A stretch of DNA of 64,000 nucleotides from Bacteroidota bacterium (GCA_023396255.1 JAEWWU010000019.1:131229-195228), one strand, 5' to 3'. Positions 54,214 through 63,628 are shown, counted from the stretch's first letter. Translations and numbers: made by a program. The notes: a model not told the origin generated them from the letters alone.

Positions 54214-54864
54214 TTATTTTTCTGCTACAAAGGCATACTGGAATTTAATATGTCCTGTCTTCCCGTGAGCATTGCGGTAATCCGTCACTTTAAATTTTAC
54301 CAATTTCCCAGAAGCTGTCTTTACGATGTACACTTTTTTGGAAAGTTTCACCACGGGAGGCATTCCTTCCGAAGAGATTGCTCCTATGTGCTCACCCTTG
54401 CGTGTTGTTAGGACATAGTTTACGGGAATTTGTGCTCTTTTTATATCGTGTTTTCCATTTTCTCCTACTTCAAAATAGACAATAAGCGACCCTATCTCAT
54501 CTTTCTTAAATGCACTCTCAGCCGGCATCGGAATTTCTTTGTTCATATCAGTCTCTTGGGTTTCTGCCACAGCCCCCTTATGTGAGCCGGAAGCTCCTCC
54601 ATTGGTACGGAAATCATACCTATGGAAGGCAATATCCCAACTGGCATCTTTGGCAAAACTCTCGTGCACATCTTTGGTTGCAACCACCTGCCCCTTTTCA
54701 AAAGAAAAGTAAACCCACGATTTATAGTCTGTGGCATCCACTACTAATTCTTTCATCCCTTGTGTTGTTTTCTCCTTAACCTTGTTGTCCTTCCCTCTGC
54801 ATTGTACCAAGAAAAGAGAAAGAGCAAGGACCCCCACTAACTGAAACAAATTTTTAGCTGACAT
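54214..54864 (-). CDS. hmuY: HmuY-like heme-binding lipoprotein
   Basis: The 216-residue protein has a lipoprotein signal peptide with lipobox FLVQC at about 22. The mature part contains WVYFSFEKGQVV, DASWDIAFHRYDFRTNGG and KLVKFKVTDYRNAHGKTGHI, the strongest landmarks of the HmuY family (in P. gingivalis a secreted/outer-membrane hemophore that takes heme from host proteins and passes it to HmuR). Candidate axial ligands cannot be picked reliably; His and Met residues occur in HKGAVAE, KEIPMPAES and EGMPPVVK. In P. gingivalis hmuY is the first gene of hmuYRSTUV, while here it lies after hmuV behind its own consensus promoter. Confidence 0.88.
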   Translation of the reverse strand: MSAKNLFQLVGVLALSLFLVQCRGKDNKVKEKTTQGMKELVVDATDYKSWVYFSFEKGQVVATKDVHESFAKDASWDIAFHRYDFRTNGGASGSHKGAVAETQETDMNKEIPMPAESAFKKDEIGSLIVYFEVGENGKHDIKRAQIPVNYVLTTRKGEHIGAISSEGMPPVVKLSKKVYIVKTASGKLVKFKVTDYRNAHGKTGHIKFQYAFVAEK

Positions 54865-54904
54865 AATAAAAAACTTTTTTGTTAAACATATTCTTATATC
54901 AATA

Positions 54905-54935
54905 CAAAATTAGAATCGTACAAAACATCCACAAA
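54905..54935 (-). promoter_or_regulatory. Consensus promoter of hmuY
   Basis: On the minus strand TTTG (54935-54932), a 19-base spacer and TAATTTTG (54912-54905) match the Bacteroidota -33/-7 pattern exactly; the leader is about 40 bases. Confidence 0.7.
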
Positions 54936-55042
54936 TACCTGAAAATCATTAATATTCGCCACACAAGTACCTGTTTTTGAGTAAAAAAGGAATGTATAAC
55001 CGATATTCTAACCAAACTCAAAGGAAATGGACAACCTCGCAA

Positions 55043-55381
55043 TCAATCCTCCGGCACATAAATAATTTCACCATTCTCCAATTGGTAGGCAACTCCGACA
55101 CGCTTGCCTCGGTTTTGGTCAGAAGAGGACTGATTATCGCTAGGTGTATAGCGTTCTATTTTCTCCCCCTTCTTGGTAATAATCTCCATATTATCCTTAC
55201 CCGGATTCTTCACAACGGTGTAGTCCTCTTTAGAAAATACTTCAGTCATACTGAACTTTGTGACCAAAGCCACCATCAATGCCACAGCAAACACCATAGC
55301 AACGTCGAAAAGATTCGAAACCAAACTCGACGGATCTATATCTTTGTCGACAAAACGCCTGCGCTTAGAGTTTCGTGCCAT
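55043..55381 (-). CDS. hmuV: HmuV-like DUF2149 membrane protein
   Basis: I start at the ATG at 55381; the in-frame codon two residues before is TTG. The roughly 112-residue protein has a short basic N-terminus, one membrane helix at about 26-45 (LFDVAMVFAVALMVALVTKF) and a soluble tail ending GEIIYVPED. This is the DUF2149 layout seen in the last gene of hmu operons. It resembles ExbD in topology and may pair with the ExbB-like HmuU in an energising complex. It overlaps the hmuU gene by 17 bases. Confidence 0.82.
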   Translation of the reverse strand: MARNSKRRRFVDKDIDPSSLVSNLFDVAMVFAVALMVALVTKFSMTEVFSKEDYTVVKNPGKDNMEIITKKGEKIERYTPSDNQSSSDQNRGKRVGVAYQLENGEIIYVPED

Positions 55382-55961
55382 TATCAAGTGTATTATTTAG
55401 GAGATCCAACCATATCAATCCTTTCTGGTTATACGAACGAACCACTTGCAAGACAAGATACCCAATTCCGGACGAGAACATTCCCAACACCGTGGTCGCA
55501 AAAGCGACCTGCATATTGTATGCCATACCGGCAATATCTCCAGTCCCCAACCCGACCAAGGCCGGCCCCATAGGAATTAAGGTACCCATAAGCCCCAATA
55601 TGGGACCGAATTTAGTAAGCAACTTAGCCGTAGACAGTCTCCGCTCCAACTCTAACTCGTAATTATCAATTAGATAATCACGCTCGTGCGGTTGTGCCGT
55701 GAATAATTCCAATGCAACTTTCTCAAAAGGAGTTGCGCCTTTGGACTTTGACAAAGCATCCTTGAGTGACTCCACATCACCAGCTCTTAACTTATCAAAA
55801 AGAGTTGCGTACTGCCTGAGGTGTGCTCGATAACGGCTACGCGCAGCCCACAAACCTCCCAAAAGAAGAAGGGAAAAGAAAAATAATATAATGAGTCCTA
55901 CAATCACAGGTATCAACAAGCCATTGGATACCCAAAACATAACATCTGTAATATAATTCAT
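55365..55961 (-). CDS. hmuU: HmuU-like MotA/TolQ/ExbB proton-channel protein
   Basis: The ATG at 55961 is used because the upstream in-frame codon (55970) is TTG. The roughly 198-residue protein has three membrane helices at about 15-40, 120-140 and 155-180 and the ExbB/TolQ landmark LLTKFGPILGLMGTLIPMGPALVGLG. It would act as the proton channel of the heme-uptake machinery with HmuV. It starts 39 bases after hmuT and overlaps hmuV at its 3' end. Confidence 0.88.
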   Translation of the reverse strand: MNYITDVMFWVSNGLLIPVIVGLIILFFFSLLLLGGLWAARSRYRAHLRQYATLFDKLRAGDVESLKDALSKSKGATPFEKVALELFTAQPHERDYLIDNYELELERRLSTAKLLTKFGPILGLMGTLIPMGPALVGLGTGDIAGMAYNMQVAFATTVLGMFSSGIGYLVLQVVRSYNQKGLIWLDLLNNTLDNGTKL

Positions 55962-56000
55962 AACAATCAAAAACTAATGTATTCTCAATAAACACGATAC

Positions 56001-56708
56001 TTAGCGATTACTATACTTGCGCTGATGAAAATAACCCACAAAGGCACAAATAGTAATCACCAAAAAAAGAATCCCCACCTGCATCAACTGCTGCAAAAAT
56101 TCACTTCCGGCATTACCATACACACGGGATTCTGAAGAGAAAACTCCCGCAACAATGGTAATCAACAAAACCACTCCTCCGAGCAAAGAAGACAGCTCGC
56201 TCCCCAAATACAGAAGGCGACAAATACGAGGAGCCAGAAGCATCAAGAGAGCAATAAGAAGGGCCAAAAAAACAGAACTGCCAACAAAAGAAACCCCGGG
56301 CAACACAAACAGCATTTGTACTCTCAGGTAAAAAATAACCGCGAAGAAGAGGGGCGAAGGCAGCATATAAGCCACACGTCCCCAGACTTTAGAAAAAGAA
56401 GTCGTAACGCCATCGTACTTGAGAGAGGCTCGGGTTGGGCACTGTCCCCCTAAGGAAAGAACGGCTGAAACGGAAATCAGTAAGTCTGCCATAACAATCA
56501 AGGACAAATCGCTCAATCGATGTGGAGTATTGAGCTTACTATCAACCCACAACTTGCTTATTTCCAAACAATAAGGATGTATCAGAACCACAAATGCCAC
56601 ATACAAAAGGATGTGAATTATTCGCAGCCACAAGGGCTGCCTCATAGCTGCCTCAATCAACTGTTTAAAGCATACGATGAGGCAGATGAGAAGAAAAGCA
56701 CTGCTCAT
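56001..56708 (-). CDS. hmuT: HmuT-like integral membrane protein
   Basis: The 235-residue protein is almost entirely hydrophobic, with about six to seven membrane helices (for example SAFLLICLIVCFKQLIEAA, LWLRIIHILLYVAFVVLIH, GGVVLLITIVAGVFSS). No motif for an ATPase or permease signature is found. It overlaps the end of hmuS as ATGA and precedes hmuU, exactly as HmuT does in P. gingivalis. Its biochemical role is not known to me; assignment is by position and topology. Confidence 0.75.
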   Translation of the reverse strand: MSSAFLLICLIVCFKQLIEAAMRQPLWLRIIHILLYVAFVVLIHPYCLEISKLWVDSKLNTPHRLSDLSLIVMADLLISVSAVLSLGGQCPTRASLKYDGVTTSFSKVWGRVAYMLPSPLFFAVIFYLRVQMLFVLPGVSFVGSSVFLALLIALLMLLAPRICRLLYLGSELSSLLGGVVLLITIVAGVFSSESRVYGNAGSEFLQQLMQVGILFLVITICAFVGYFHQRKYSNR

Positions 56709-59700
56709 TTTTTATTCCTCTTACGATTGCGAACTGAGTAGAATAGCACAAAGAATAGCAATCCCAACGCTCCTACCGTCAATATCCACGCAGTATTCGA
56801 TGCCTTGGAAGATGTCGCTTTTCGATTCTCTCCTTGAGCACCTTCTTTCTTGAGCACCTTTGCCGAAGAATTGGATGCCGACGATTTTTCTATCGTTTTG
56901 GCAATATTTTCACGATATTGAGCTACTGTTGCCGGATCCGCATTGCGCACAATAAAATCTCTCAGCTTTTTATTGTCGCAAACCATTCCACTACACCCGG
57001 CTCCCTCTTGGGTTACGGATGCAACGTGCAAACGAGCAATCTGTTTTACCTGTTCGGGAGAAGCCTTCCACATCCCCTTGCGTACGGTTTCCAACATTGT
57101 GGCAGTATAATCTTGCAAAGCTGCCGGATTAACCTTTTTGAAGAAATCCACCACTCCCAGTTGATGTTTGTCTTGGACGAACATATCATAGATATCATTC
57201 CACAACTCATCGTCTATGGCAGAGGGTTTCATCACATTCCATCCATAAGTATTCCTTATTGTTTCATCCAAAGCATCTGCCGCTGTTGCCCCCTCTTTGA
57301 GCTGCTCTCGCATAAATGCCGGATTAAGAATGGTAGTACGTGCCTCTACCCCAATGGCTTGCTTAATTTCTTGAGTGCGCACTCTGTTACGGTTGCGCAA
57401 ATCGCTGAAGTATCCCTCCGGGTCTTTTCCGGTTACCTCTCTGGCAGCCAACGTCAATCCCCCCATAAACTCATACACGTGATCCAAACTAAGCGCCCCC
57501 CACGTATTGCTCTGGCGGGGTTGTACGACGGCATCGGTATTCTTCAAGGCAGCCTCAAAGGCTCCGGCCGTAAAAGCACCCCACTCCTCATTGGACCCAT
57601 AAATGGCTCCCATATTATTCATATATGTAGAGGCTATTTCTTTTTCCGTTTCCCACTTGTCTCCGGACTCAACCATTCCTTGAATACCGGTTCCATAGCT
57701 TCCGTTTAATCCTCCAAAAACGCGAGCTTTACTCAAAGATCGAGCCTGTGCCGGCGGAACACCCTTGTCTAATAAATGCTTTTCGGCATCTTTTACCCCC
57801 TGAACTACATTATTTGAAAAACGAGTCGAGGGAGCATCGGCAGCCAAAGCCACAGCTTTCTGTATGAGAAACAAGCGAGATGCAGCCAAATCTCGAAGCT
57901 GACCAGAAGTTTGCACCACGACATCAATGCGAGGACGCCCCAACTCTTCCTCCGGAATAAGTTCAACATCAAGCACGCGCCCCATACGATCGCGGGTAGG
58001 TCTCACCCCCAAGAGGTAAAGGATTTCTGCAATGGTGGCTCCTTCGCTCTCTATAAAACTACTACTCCAGAGGCTAAAACCGACTTTTTGAGGATATTTT
58101 CCATTGTTTCTTTCTTTATAATCCACCAAAAGAGCATCCCCCAGCTGCTTACCCTGATTCCAAGCCTTTGCTGTAGGGGTGGTTTCGGGATTAATGGCAA
58201 ATAAATTACGTCCTGTGGGTAAAGAAGCAGGAGAGGCGATGTAATCTCCCCCCGGAGACGGAGGAGTAAAACCTCCACTTAGGGCGTTGACAAAGGCATC
58301 CAGTTCCCAAAGCGGACTCTGTTGTAAGGCTTTTGTGTAGAAGGTTATTTTGGACAAAGCTTCTCTGAACATCAAAACAGCCTCTACAAATTGCTTCTCT
58401 TGGAGATCCTCATCCATCTGCGAAGAAGCTGCTGCTTGTGTCTTCTTTTTAGTGTACTCGGGTCTTTTGCCTATTTTGGGTAACCAAGCAGGATGACCTC
58501 CCCCCTTTTTCTTCGTTGCCTTGGTCATATCCGAGGGATTTCCTGCCATCATTGCCATCATCATATTCATCCCTTTCTGCATCTGAAGCATATCGGCCTC
58601 GCTCTTGGCGACCAAAGCAAGCTCTTGCTCAGTGAGTCCTATTCTCCGTAACTCAGCCTCTGCATCAACTGTTCCGGAAGATTGAACTCGGCGAACGATA
58701 GCCTCCGCCGGTCGGAGGTATTTCTTTGCATAGAAAGCATCGTTCTTGAGTTGTTCTTCCGTAACCTTCCCGTGTTGCTTGTCTATGCAAGCGAGGGCGT
58801 GAGCCACAGGGTCTACGCTCAACATCTGTACACTGGAGGTAATCTTGTTCGACGCAAACGGAACTCCGGTTGTATACAAGCCTCCGGTTATTTTCGACTT
58901 TGCCAACTCTTCTATAAAGCTGGCCAATAACTCTATCTCTTTGCGTTGGTAAGGACGCTTTAGGTCTGCATCTAATTTGAGGTCTCTATGATACCCTTTT
59001 GCCACTGCCATTTTTTTGATTTGCAAAGCAAGGCGAGCATCCTCATTCTCTTTTCCCAGATAATTCTCAATTAAAGTATTGAACTCTTTAAGACCATTTT
59101 CCATCTCGGTCGCCATAAATGGAGGCGCCAAATACGAAACAAGCTGCCCGTAGCTACGTCGCTTAGCCATCATAGACTCTCCTACGTTTGCAATGGTGTA
59201 ATAGTAAATATGAGGGAGATCGTAGATAAGGCGATCTGTGTAGTCATTGCTGCTGAGTGCTACTGCTTTCCCGGGAATAAATTCCAAACTCCCGTGAGTA
59301 CCAAAGTGAACAATGGCATCGGCTTTAAACTGATTTCTAGTCCATAAGTAAGAGGCTATGAATGGATAAGCAGGGACGGATGTAGACCCGTGTACCATAT
59401 TAAAATCATTGGTACCTGCTCCCTGTCCCGGTTGAGGCAACAAAACCACATTTCCAAACTCAACACGGGTTACGGCAATACCATCACAACCATTGCGATG
59501 AAGGGTAAAGTATTCTCCCGGCTCTTTACCATAGCGACTTCTAATACTGTCTAATCCGGATTTGGTAAAAGTCTTGTTCATCCACGACCTCAACGTATCT
59601 GCCGACACAAAAGCCGGATAATCGCTCTCCAAGAATCGGCTCTTGTTCCCCTCTGCGTAGCTATTGAAGAGAACTCCACGAGTATTGATCAATCGTCCTA

Positions 59701-60928
59701 ATTCTGAGGCTGTGGCAGGCAATCCTTCTACCTTGTACCCTTCGGCTTTGAGGCGAAGAAGCACGTTGTAAAGCGAGGGTACCACCTCTATCCCTTGAGC
59801 AACCATCGCATTCTGTCCCGGTCCCTTGAAATAATAAATGGCAACTTTCTTTTCGCTATTAGGTTTCTTGCGCAGTTTGATGTAGTTGGCAGCCAATCGA
59901 GTAAATTGCTCCAATCGATCCGGTATGGCTTTGAATATTTTGATTCCGTTGGGTTGTTCCTCCAAAGCCACCAAGGCGAAGGGAACTATGGCCCCATCTA
60001 TCTCCGGTGTTACAACACTCTGGCTCATAAACCCTCCCACCATTCCTTTGGGGTCTTCCATCCACGACTCGTAGGTATCTGTAATCGTTACCGGGGCCAA
60101 TACCGGCACGTTCTTCGCACTTAGGAAAGCTGCCGTCTGCTCCGGTTTTCCTGCCGAAAAACGGCCGTGAGGCATATAGACAATCAGATCCGGATTGACC
60201 TCTTCCAAAAAAGCCAGTCGCTTCGAACCCGAAGAAATCGGATACACATTCATCCCCTTGGACTCTAACCCGGCAATAATGGCATCAAAGTGATCTCTAT
60301 TGGCGGTAAACGGTCCGGCAAAACCCGCGATCAGGGCAACTTTGGGAGCTCCTTCTTTCATTCCATTACCACGATACCACCGCTCGTATTCAGTCAAAGA
60401 GGAGAAGACCGCTTCATCTGCCCCTTTTCCAAAAAAGACGTCGGACGGATACTCTTTCACCGGATCTATTTTCCCTTCTCTAAGCCTCTTGCCCAAGATT
60501 TCTTTGCGCAAATAATTGAGTCCATTGCGAAAGTTACTTGCTCCTCCATTGGTTAAATATTTGGACAGGACCTCTGCACGAACAGAATCTATATTGCACA
60601 GATCATTATCAGGATTCGTTATCATCATAGAAATGAACTTAATCCCCTTTTTGTCCAAAGCACGCACTTGCTCTCTATCGGCATCGTCCCACTTAAGCCC
60701 CATACCAAAAATCAAAACGGCATCGTATTTATCGAGGTGAGCGACCTCCTCCTCTGCCCTTACGGTTACATTTTTGAGATCCGTCGAAAGATGCATCTTG
60801 GCGTACATAAACTCCGGCATATTCACCAAAGCAACCTTAATGGGTTTGGGTCTGAGCCACAGGAAAAGACCTGCAACTGCTGCAATGGCAGCAAGAACAA
60901 GTATTCCGTACATTACCTTTTTTTTCAT
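56705..60928 (-). CDS. hmuS: HmuS-like CobN/magnesium-chelatase family protein
   Basis: I use the ATG at 60928 over the longer frame start at 60967 because it gives a clean N-terminal helix (MKKKVMYGILVLAAIAAVAG). The roughly 1407-residue protein is of CobN/BchH type: HFGTHGSLEFIPGKA at about 540-555, HIYYYTIANVGESMMAKRR soon after, and a C-terminal SFIESEGATIAEILYLLG region. Such proteins handle metal-tetrapyrroles; HmuS has been proposed to act on heme. A second membrane helix ends the protein (WILTVGALGLLFFVLFY), so it is anchored at both ends. A Met-rich stretch (8 Met in 17 residues) lies at about 780-795. It is followed by hmuT with a 4-base overlap. Confidence 0.9.
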   Translation of the reverse strand: MKKKVMYGILVLAAIAAVAGLFLWLRPKPIKVALVNMPEFMYAKMHLSTDLKNVTVRAEEEVAHLDKYDAVLIFGMGLKWDDADREQVRALDKKGIKFISMMITNPDNDLCNIDSVRAEVLSKYLTNGGASNFRNGLNYLRKEILGKRLREGKIDPVKEYPSDVFFGKGADEAVFSSLTEYERWYRGNGMKEGAPKVALIAGFAGPFTANRDHFDAIIAGLESKGMNVYPISSGSKRLAFLEEVNPDLIVYMPHGRFSAGKPEQTAAFLSAKNVPVLAPVTITDTYESWMEDPKGMVGGFMSQSVVTPEIDGAIVPFALVALEEQPNGIKIFKAIPDRLEQFTRLAANYIKLRKKPNSEKKVAIYYFKGPGQNAMVAQGIEVVPSLYNVLLRLKAEGYKVEGLPATASELGRLINTRGVLFNSYAEGNKSRFLESDYPAFVSADTLRSWMNKTFTKSGLDSIRSRYGKEPGEYFTLHRNGCDGIAVTRVEFGNVVLLPQPGQGAGTNDFNMVHGSTSVPAYPFIASYLWTRNQFKADAIVHFGTHGSLEFIPGKAVALSSNDYTDRLIYDLPHIYYYTIANVGESMMAKRRSYGQLVSYLAPPFMATEMENGLKEFNTLIENYLGKENEDARLALQIKKMAVAKGYHRDLKLDADLKRPYQRKEIELLASFIEELAKSKITGGLYTTGVPFASNKITSSVQMLSVDPVAHALACIDKQHGKVTEEQLKNDAFYAKKYLRPAEAIVRRVQSSGTVDAEAELRRIGLTEQELALVAKSEADMLQMQKGMNMMMAMMAGNPSDMTKATKKKGGGHPAWLPKIGKRPEYTKKKTQAAASSQMDEDLQEKQFVEAVLMFREALSKITFYTKALQQSPLWELDAFVNALSGGFTPPSPGGDYIASPASLPTGRNLFAINPETTPTAKAWNQGKQLGDALLVDYKERNNGKYPQKVGFSLWSSSFIESEGATIAEILYLLGVRPTRDRMGRVLDVELIPEEELGRPRIDVVVQTSGQLRDLAASRLFLIQKAVALAADAPSTRFSNNVVQGVKDAEKHLLDKGVPPAQARSLSKARVFGGLNGSYGTGIQGMVESGDKWETEKEIASTYMNNMGAIYGSNEEWGAFTAGAFEAALKNTDAVVQPRQSNTWGALSLDHVYEFMGGLTLAAREVTGKDPEGYFSDLRNRNRVRTQEIKQAIGVEARTTILNPAFMREQLKEGATAADALDETIRNTYGWNVMKPSAIDDELWNDIYDMFVQDKHQLGVVDFFKKVNPAALQDYTATMLETVRKGMWKASPEQVKQIARLHVASVTQEGAGCSGMVCDNKKLRDFIVRNADPATVAQYRENIAKTIEKSSASNSSAKVLKKEGAQGENRKATSSKASNTAWILTVGALGLLFFVLFYSVRNRKRNKK

Positions 60929-61004
60929 TACGTTTTGTATCCTATTTTTATTGGTTCTTTGTTTCAAGTTCTCTCGATATAGAAAAAATCATCTTCACAT
61001 TGCA

Positions 61005-62930
61005 TCAAAAACGAAGCGATAGAGAAGAATAAAAATTGCGCCCAGGAGAAAGAGGAGTATTAACCCCTATTCTTGGTGCACGGAAGTTGAGCAGATTATC
61101 CACTCCCACCGTAAGACTTACAAAGCGACTCCATTCTTGGGTAATTCCCATACGCAGGTGAGCAAAAGAGGGTAAATGGTTCGGAGTATAGTTTTTAGTC
61201 TCTTCATTGTAGACATAGGTTGTAAGTCCACTAAAGAACCGACCGCTGAGATCTGCCTCTACGGAATAACGCCCGCACTCATAGCGATAGGAAAGAGTTC
61301 CCGTAATACTGTGCGGAGGAGTAACCGACAAGTTCGCTTCTCTTCCGTCTTGCCCCTTGGCCGGCTCATAGTCGTACACATAGGAGTAGTTCAGGTTGAG
61401 CATCAAAGGGCGACAAATTTGCCATCTCAATGTTGCTTGAGTTCCGTACAAGCGCGAAAGACCAGTGCTGTTCAAATACTCCAGCACCGTATTGTTATTC
61501 TTATACTGCGTTATAATACGGTGGTTGATAACATTGGCATACAGCATAGCTGTTATATTGAGCTTGTTGTAGGTAAACTCGGGCGCAATGGCAAATTGGC
61601 GAGATGTTTCGGGGCGAAGGTTTTCGTTTCCCTTAATGGTAAACATTCCTCTGTGATCCCAATCCATATACAACTCCTTAAGAGTTGGGGAACGAAAACC
61701 CTCCGAGTAAGAGAACCTAACAGCAAACAGCCCTTTCCTAAGCATCAAAGCTGCACGAGGAGTTAGATGTGCTCCAAAAGCAGAATGAATATCTTGACGG
61801 AGACCAAAGGTTACCGTAACGATTTCATTAAGTTGCCAATCAGATTGGGCATAAAGAGTATTGGTATAAGCGCGATAGCGTTTGTTTTTATCCTTAAACT
61901 GATCGCTACGTAATCCCTCTATCACTGTTTCGTAGCCCACATTGAAGTTGGGGAGATTTCGCTCCGAAGCCTCCCTGTTGAGTTGCACCCGTGCCGTATG
62001 AGTCAAGAAAGAAAAAACAGGACTGATTCGGTCTGTTTCCGCCGTAAAAAATAGTTTGTCGCGCACATATCCTTCCAAGTGATAGGAAGCATCCAAGGAA
62101 TAGGTATCATTTGGCAAATACGAAAACTGAGAACCTGCCGTGTAATTGTTGTACAAGTATTTCACTTTGTCATCAAACCCCTGAAGGCGATGAGAATAAG
62201 TTCCGTTAAGCCGAGCTTTGAAACCGTGATCCTCATCTGCATAGGTAAATTTCTGACCAATGTTACAAGTTTTCACATCGGGGACTGCCGCCACATCGTC
62301 ACCATTGGGAACGGTGTATTCCTGCTGTTTGGAATATCCTCCCGTTGTTGTTGAAGAGAAGTGCCCCCACTTGCCTCCGAAAAGGACATTGGAGCGAAAT
62401 ATATTGTTGTGGCTGTAGTAAGTGCGAAGAACCCCCTCCACGCTTTTCGTTGCTTTCTTAGTTATTATATTGATAACCCCACCTATGGCATTGGATCCGT
62501 AGAGAGCAGAAGCAGCTCCTCGAATTATTTCAATACGCTCTATGTTATTGGGATCTATACGTTCGAGGTCTACGGTTCCGTTTCCCTCATTGGTCAAACG
62601 CTCTCCATCCACGAGAAAAAGCATATAGTCTGCACTTAATCCTTGGATACTCATTCGTTGTTGAGATCCGTGCTGACTAATTTGAATTCCGGGAATGGTT
62701 GCCAACAGCAAGTCGGTCACCGTTCGAGGATTAACACGCTTAATCTCGGCAGCCGAGAGCACGTGTGTTATGGTTGGGATCTCTTTTAAGGCTTTGGGAG
62801 TACGGGTGGCAACCACAACCACTTCATCCAATACACTGTTGGTAGTGCTATCGGTAGGCTCGTTATGAGCCGTAGCAGAAAATGTTATTGTCAGCAGAAG
62901 CCCCACACTCAATCCTATGAACTTATTCAT
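61005..62930 (-). CDS. hmuR: HmuR-like TonB-dependent heme receptor
   Basis: The 641-residue protein has a signal peptide (MNKFIGLSVG to SATAHN), a TonB-box-like EVVVVATRT at about 35-43, a plug domain with LLLATIPGIQISQHGSQQRM and IIRGAASALYGSNAIGGVINI, and a 22-strand-type barrel ending YSSLSLRF. The heme-receptor boxes are present as FRSPTLKELY and GNENLRPE, with a His in DWDHRGMF between them, as in HmuR of P. gingivalis (YRAP and NPDL-type boxes). It would take up heme, supplied by HmuY, with TonB energy. hmuS follows with a 37-base gap (to the frame's first codon), so the two are co-transcribed. A good promoter lies upstream at 63047-63078. Confidence 0.92.
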   Translation of the reverse strand: MNKFIGLSVGLLLTITFSATAHNEPTDSTTNSVLDEVVVVATRTPKALKEIPTITHVLSAAEIKRVNPRTVTDLLLATIPGIQISQHGSQQRMSIQGLSADYMLFLVDGERLTNEGNGTVDLERIDPNNIERIEIIRGAASALYGSNAIGGVINIITKKATKSVEGVLRTYYSHNNIFRSNVLFGGKWGHFSSTTTGGYSKQQEYTVPNGDDVAAVPDVKTCNIGQKFTYADEDHGFKARLNGTYSHRLQGFDDKVKYLYNNYTAGSQFSYLPNDTYSLDASYHLEGYVRDKLFFTAETDRISPVFSFLTHTARVQLNREASERNLPNFNVGYETVIEGLRSDQFKDKNKRYRAYTNTLYAQSDWQLNEIVTVTFGLRQDIHSAFGAHLTPRAALMLRKGLFAVRFSYSEGFRSPTLKELYMDWDHRGMFTIKGNENLRPETSRQFAIAPEFTYNKLNITAMLYANVINHRIITQYKNNNTVLEYLNSTGLSRLYGTQATLRWQICRPLMLNLNYSYVYDYEPAKGQDGREANLSVTPPHSITGTLSYRYECGRYSVEADLSGRFFSGLTTYVYNEETKNYTPNHLPSFAHLRMGITQEWSRFVSLTVGVDNLLNFRAPRIGVNTPLSPGRNFYSSLSLRF

Positions 62931-63046
62931 CGCTTACGTTTATGTGTTTCACTCCAAATTTCAATCCATCTCTCCCCACAATTAAGATTTAGATGCAAGA
63001 TTCCCTGCCCCTTTTTTAGAAAAAACAGCAGGTGAGAACGGCTTGG

Positions 63047-63078
63047 CAAAGGTATTTAGAGGGCTTTGTCCCTACAAT
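63047..63078 (-). promoter_or_regulatory. Promoter of the hmuR operon
   Basis: On the minus strand ATTG (63078-63075), a 20-base spacer and TACCTTTGC (63054-63046) match the consensus. The leader to 62930 is about 115 bases. A palindrome (ATTGTACAAT, 63103-63112) lies just upstream. Confidence 0.6.
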
Positions 63079-63460
63079 ACAGAGAAATGATTATAGTACG
63101 ATATTGTACAATCAAGAAAATACCAACAGATAGGTATTGCAACAACCTTTCATTATTAGCAAAGAAAATGGACCAAATATTTGTGAATTAGAAAATAGCA
63201 GTAGCCTTCGAGTTCAAAAAACAACAGACATCAGGCTATCTCAGCATCAAGCCCCGAAAGCCCTTACTCGTTACCTCTTTTTCGATCAAAACAGAAGAGC
63301 CGTTTTTCTATTTTGCAAACAATAAAATAGGGAAAATAACACTTACAAACGTTTTATTACCCCTTTTCCAAACGTCCTATAACACTCTTTCAAGGACAAA
63401 AAAAGAGGATTCAAAGCATAAAAATGTGTTTGCCATTGCCTTTTTTGTTCGGAGAAAATA

Positions 63461-63500
63461 GATAATAATTCCCTACCGATTTTTATTTTGTCCGAGGAAC
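63461..63500 (-). repeat. Palindromic intergenic repeat, copy F (partial)
   Basis: In reverse complement CGGACAAAATAAAAATCGG is followed by TAGGGAATTATTATC, matching the GGACGGAATAAAAATTAG / TAGGGAATTAT core of the other copies but without the hairpin end. Confidence 0.6.
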
Positions 63501-63628
63501 TATTAGGGGAAAGGGCATTAGAGAGAGGATGAGAGGTAAGTAAATGGAAATGAGAGGGATTTGCAGTATTTCTCTATGTTCTACACAGAGGGGTAAAGTG
63601 CAGAAGATGTGGATTTATGCAGAAGTTC

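Noticed and set aside
56834..57709. 291-codon plus-strand frame opposite hmuS
   Set aside because: Antisense to the conserved CobN-like coding sequence; composition reflects the opposite strand's codons.
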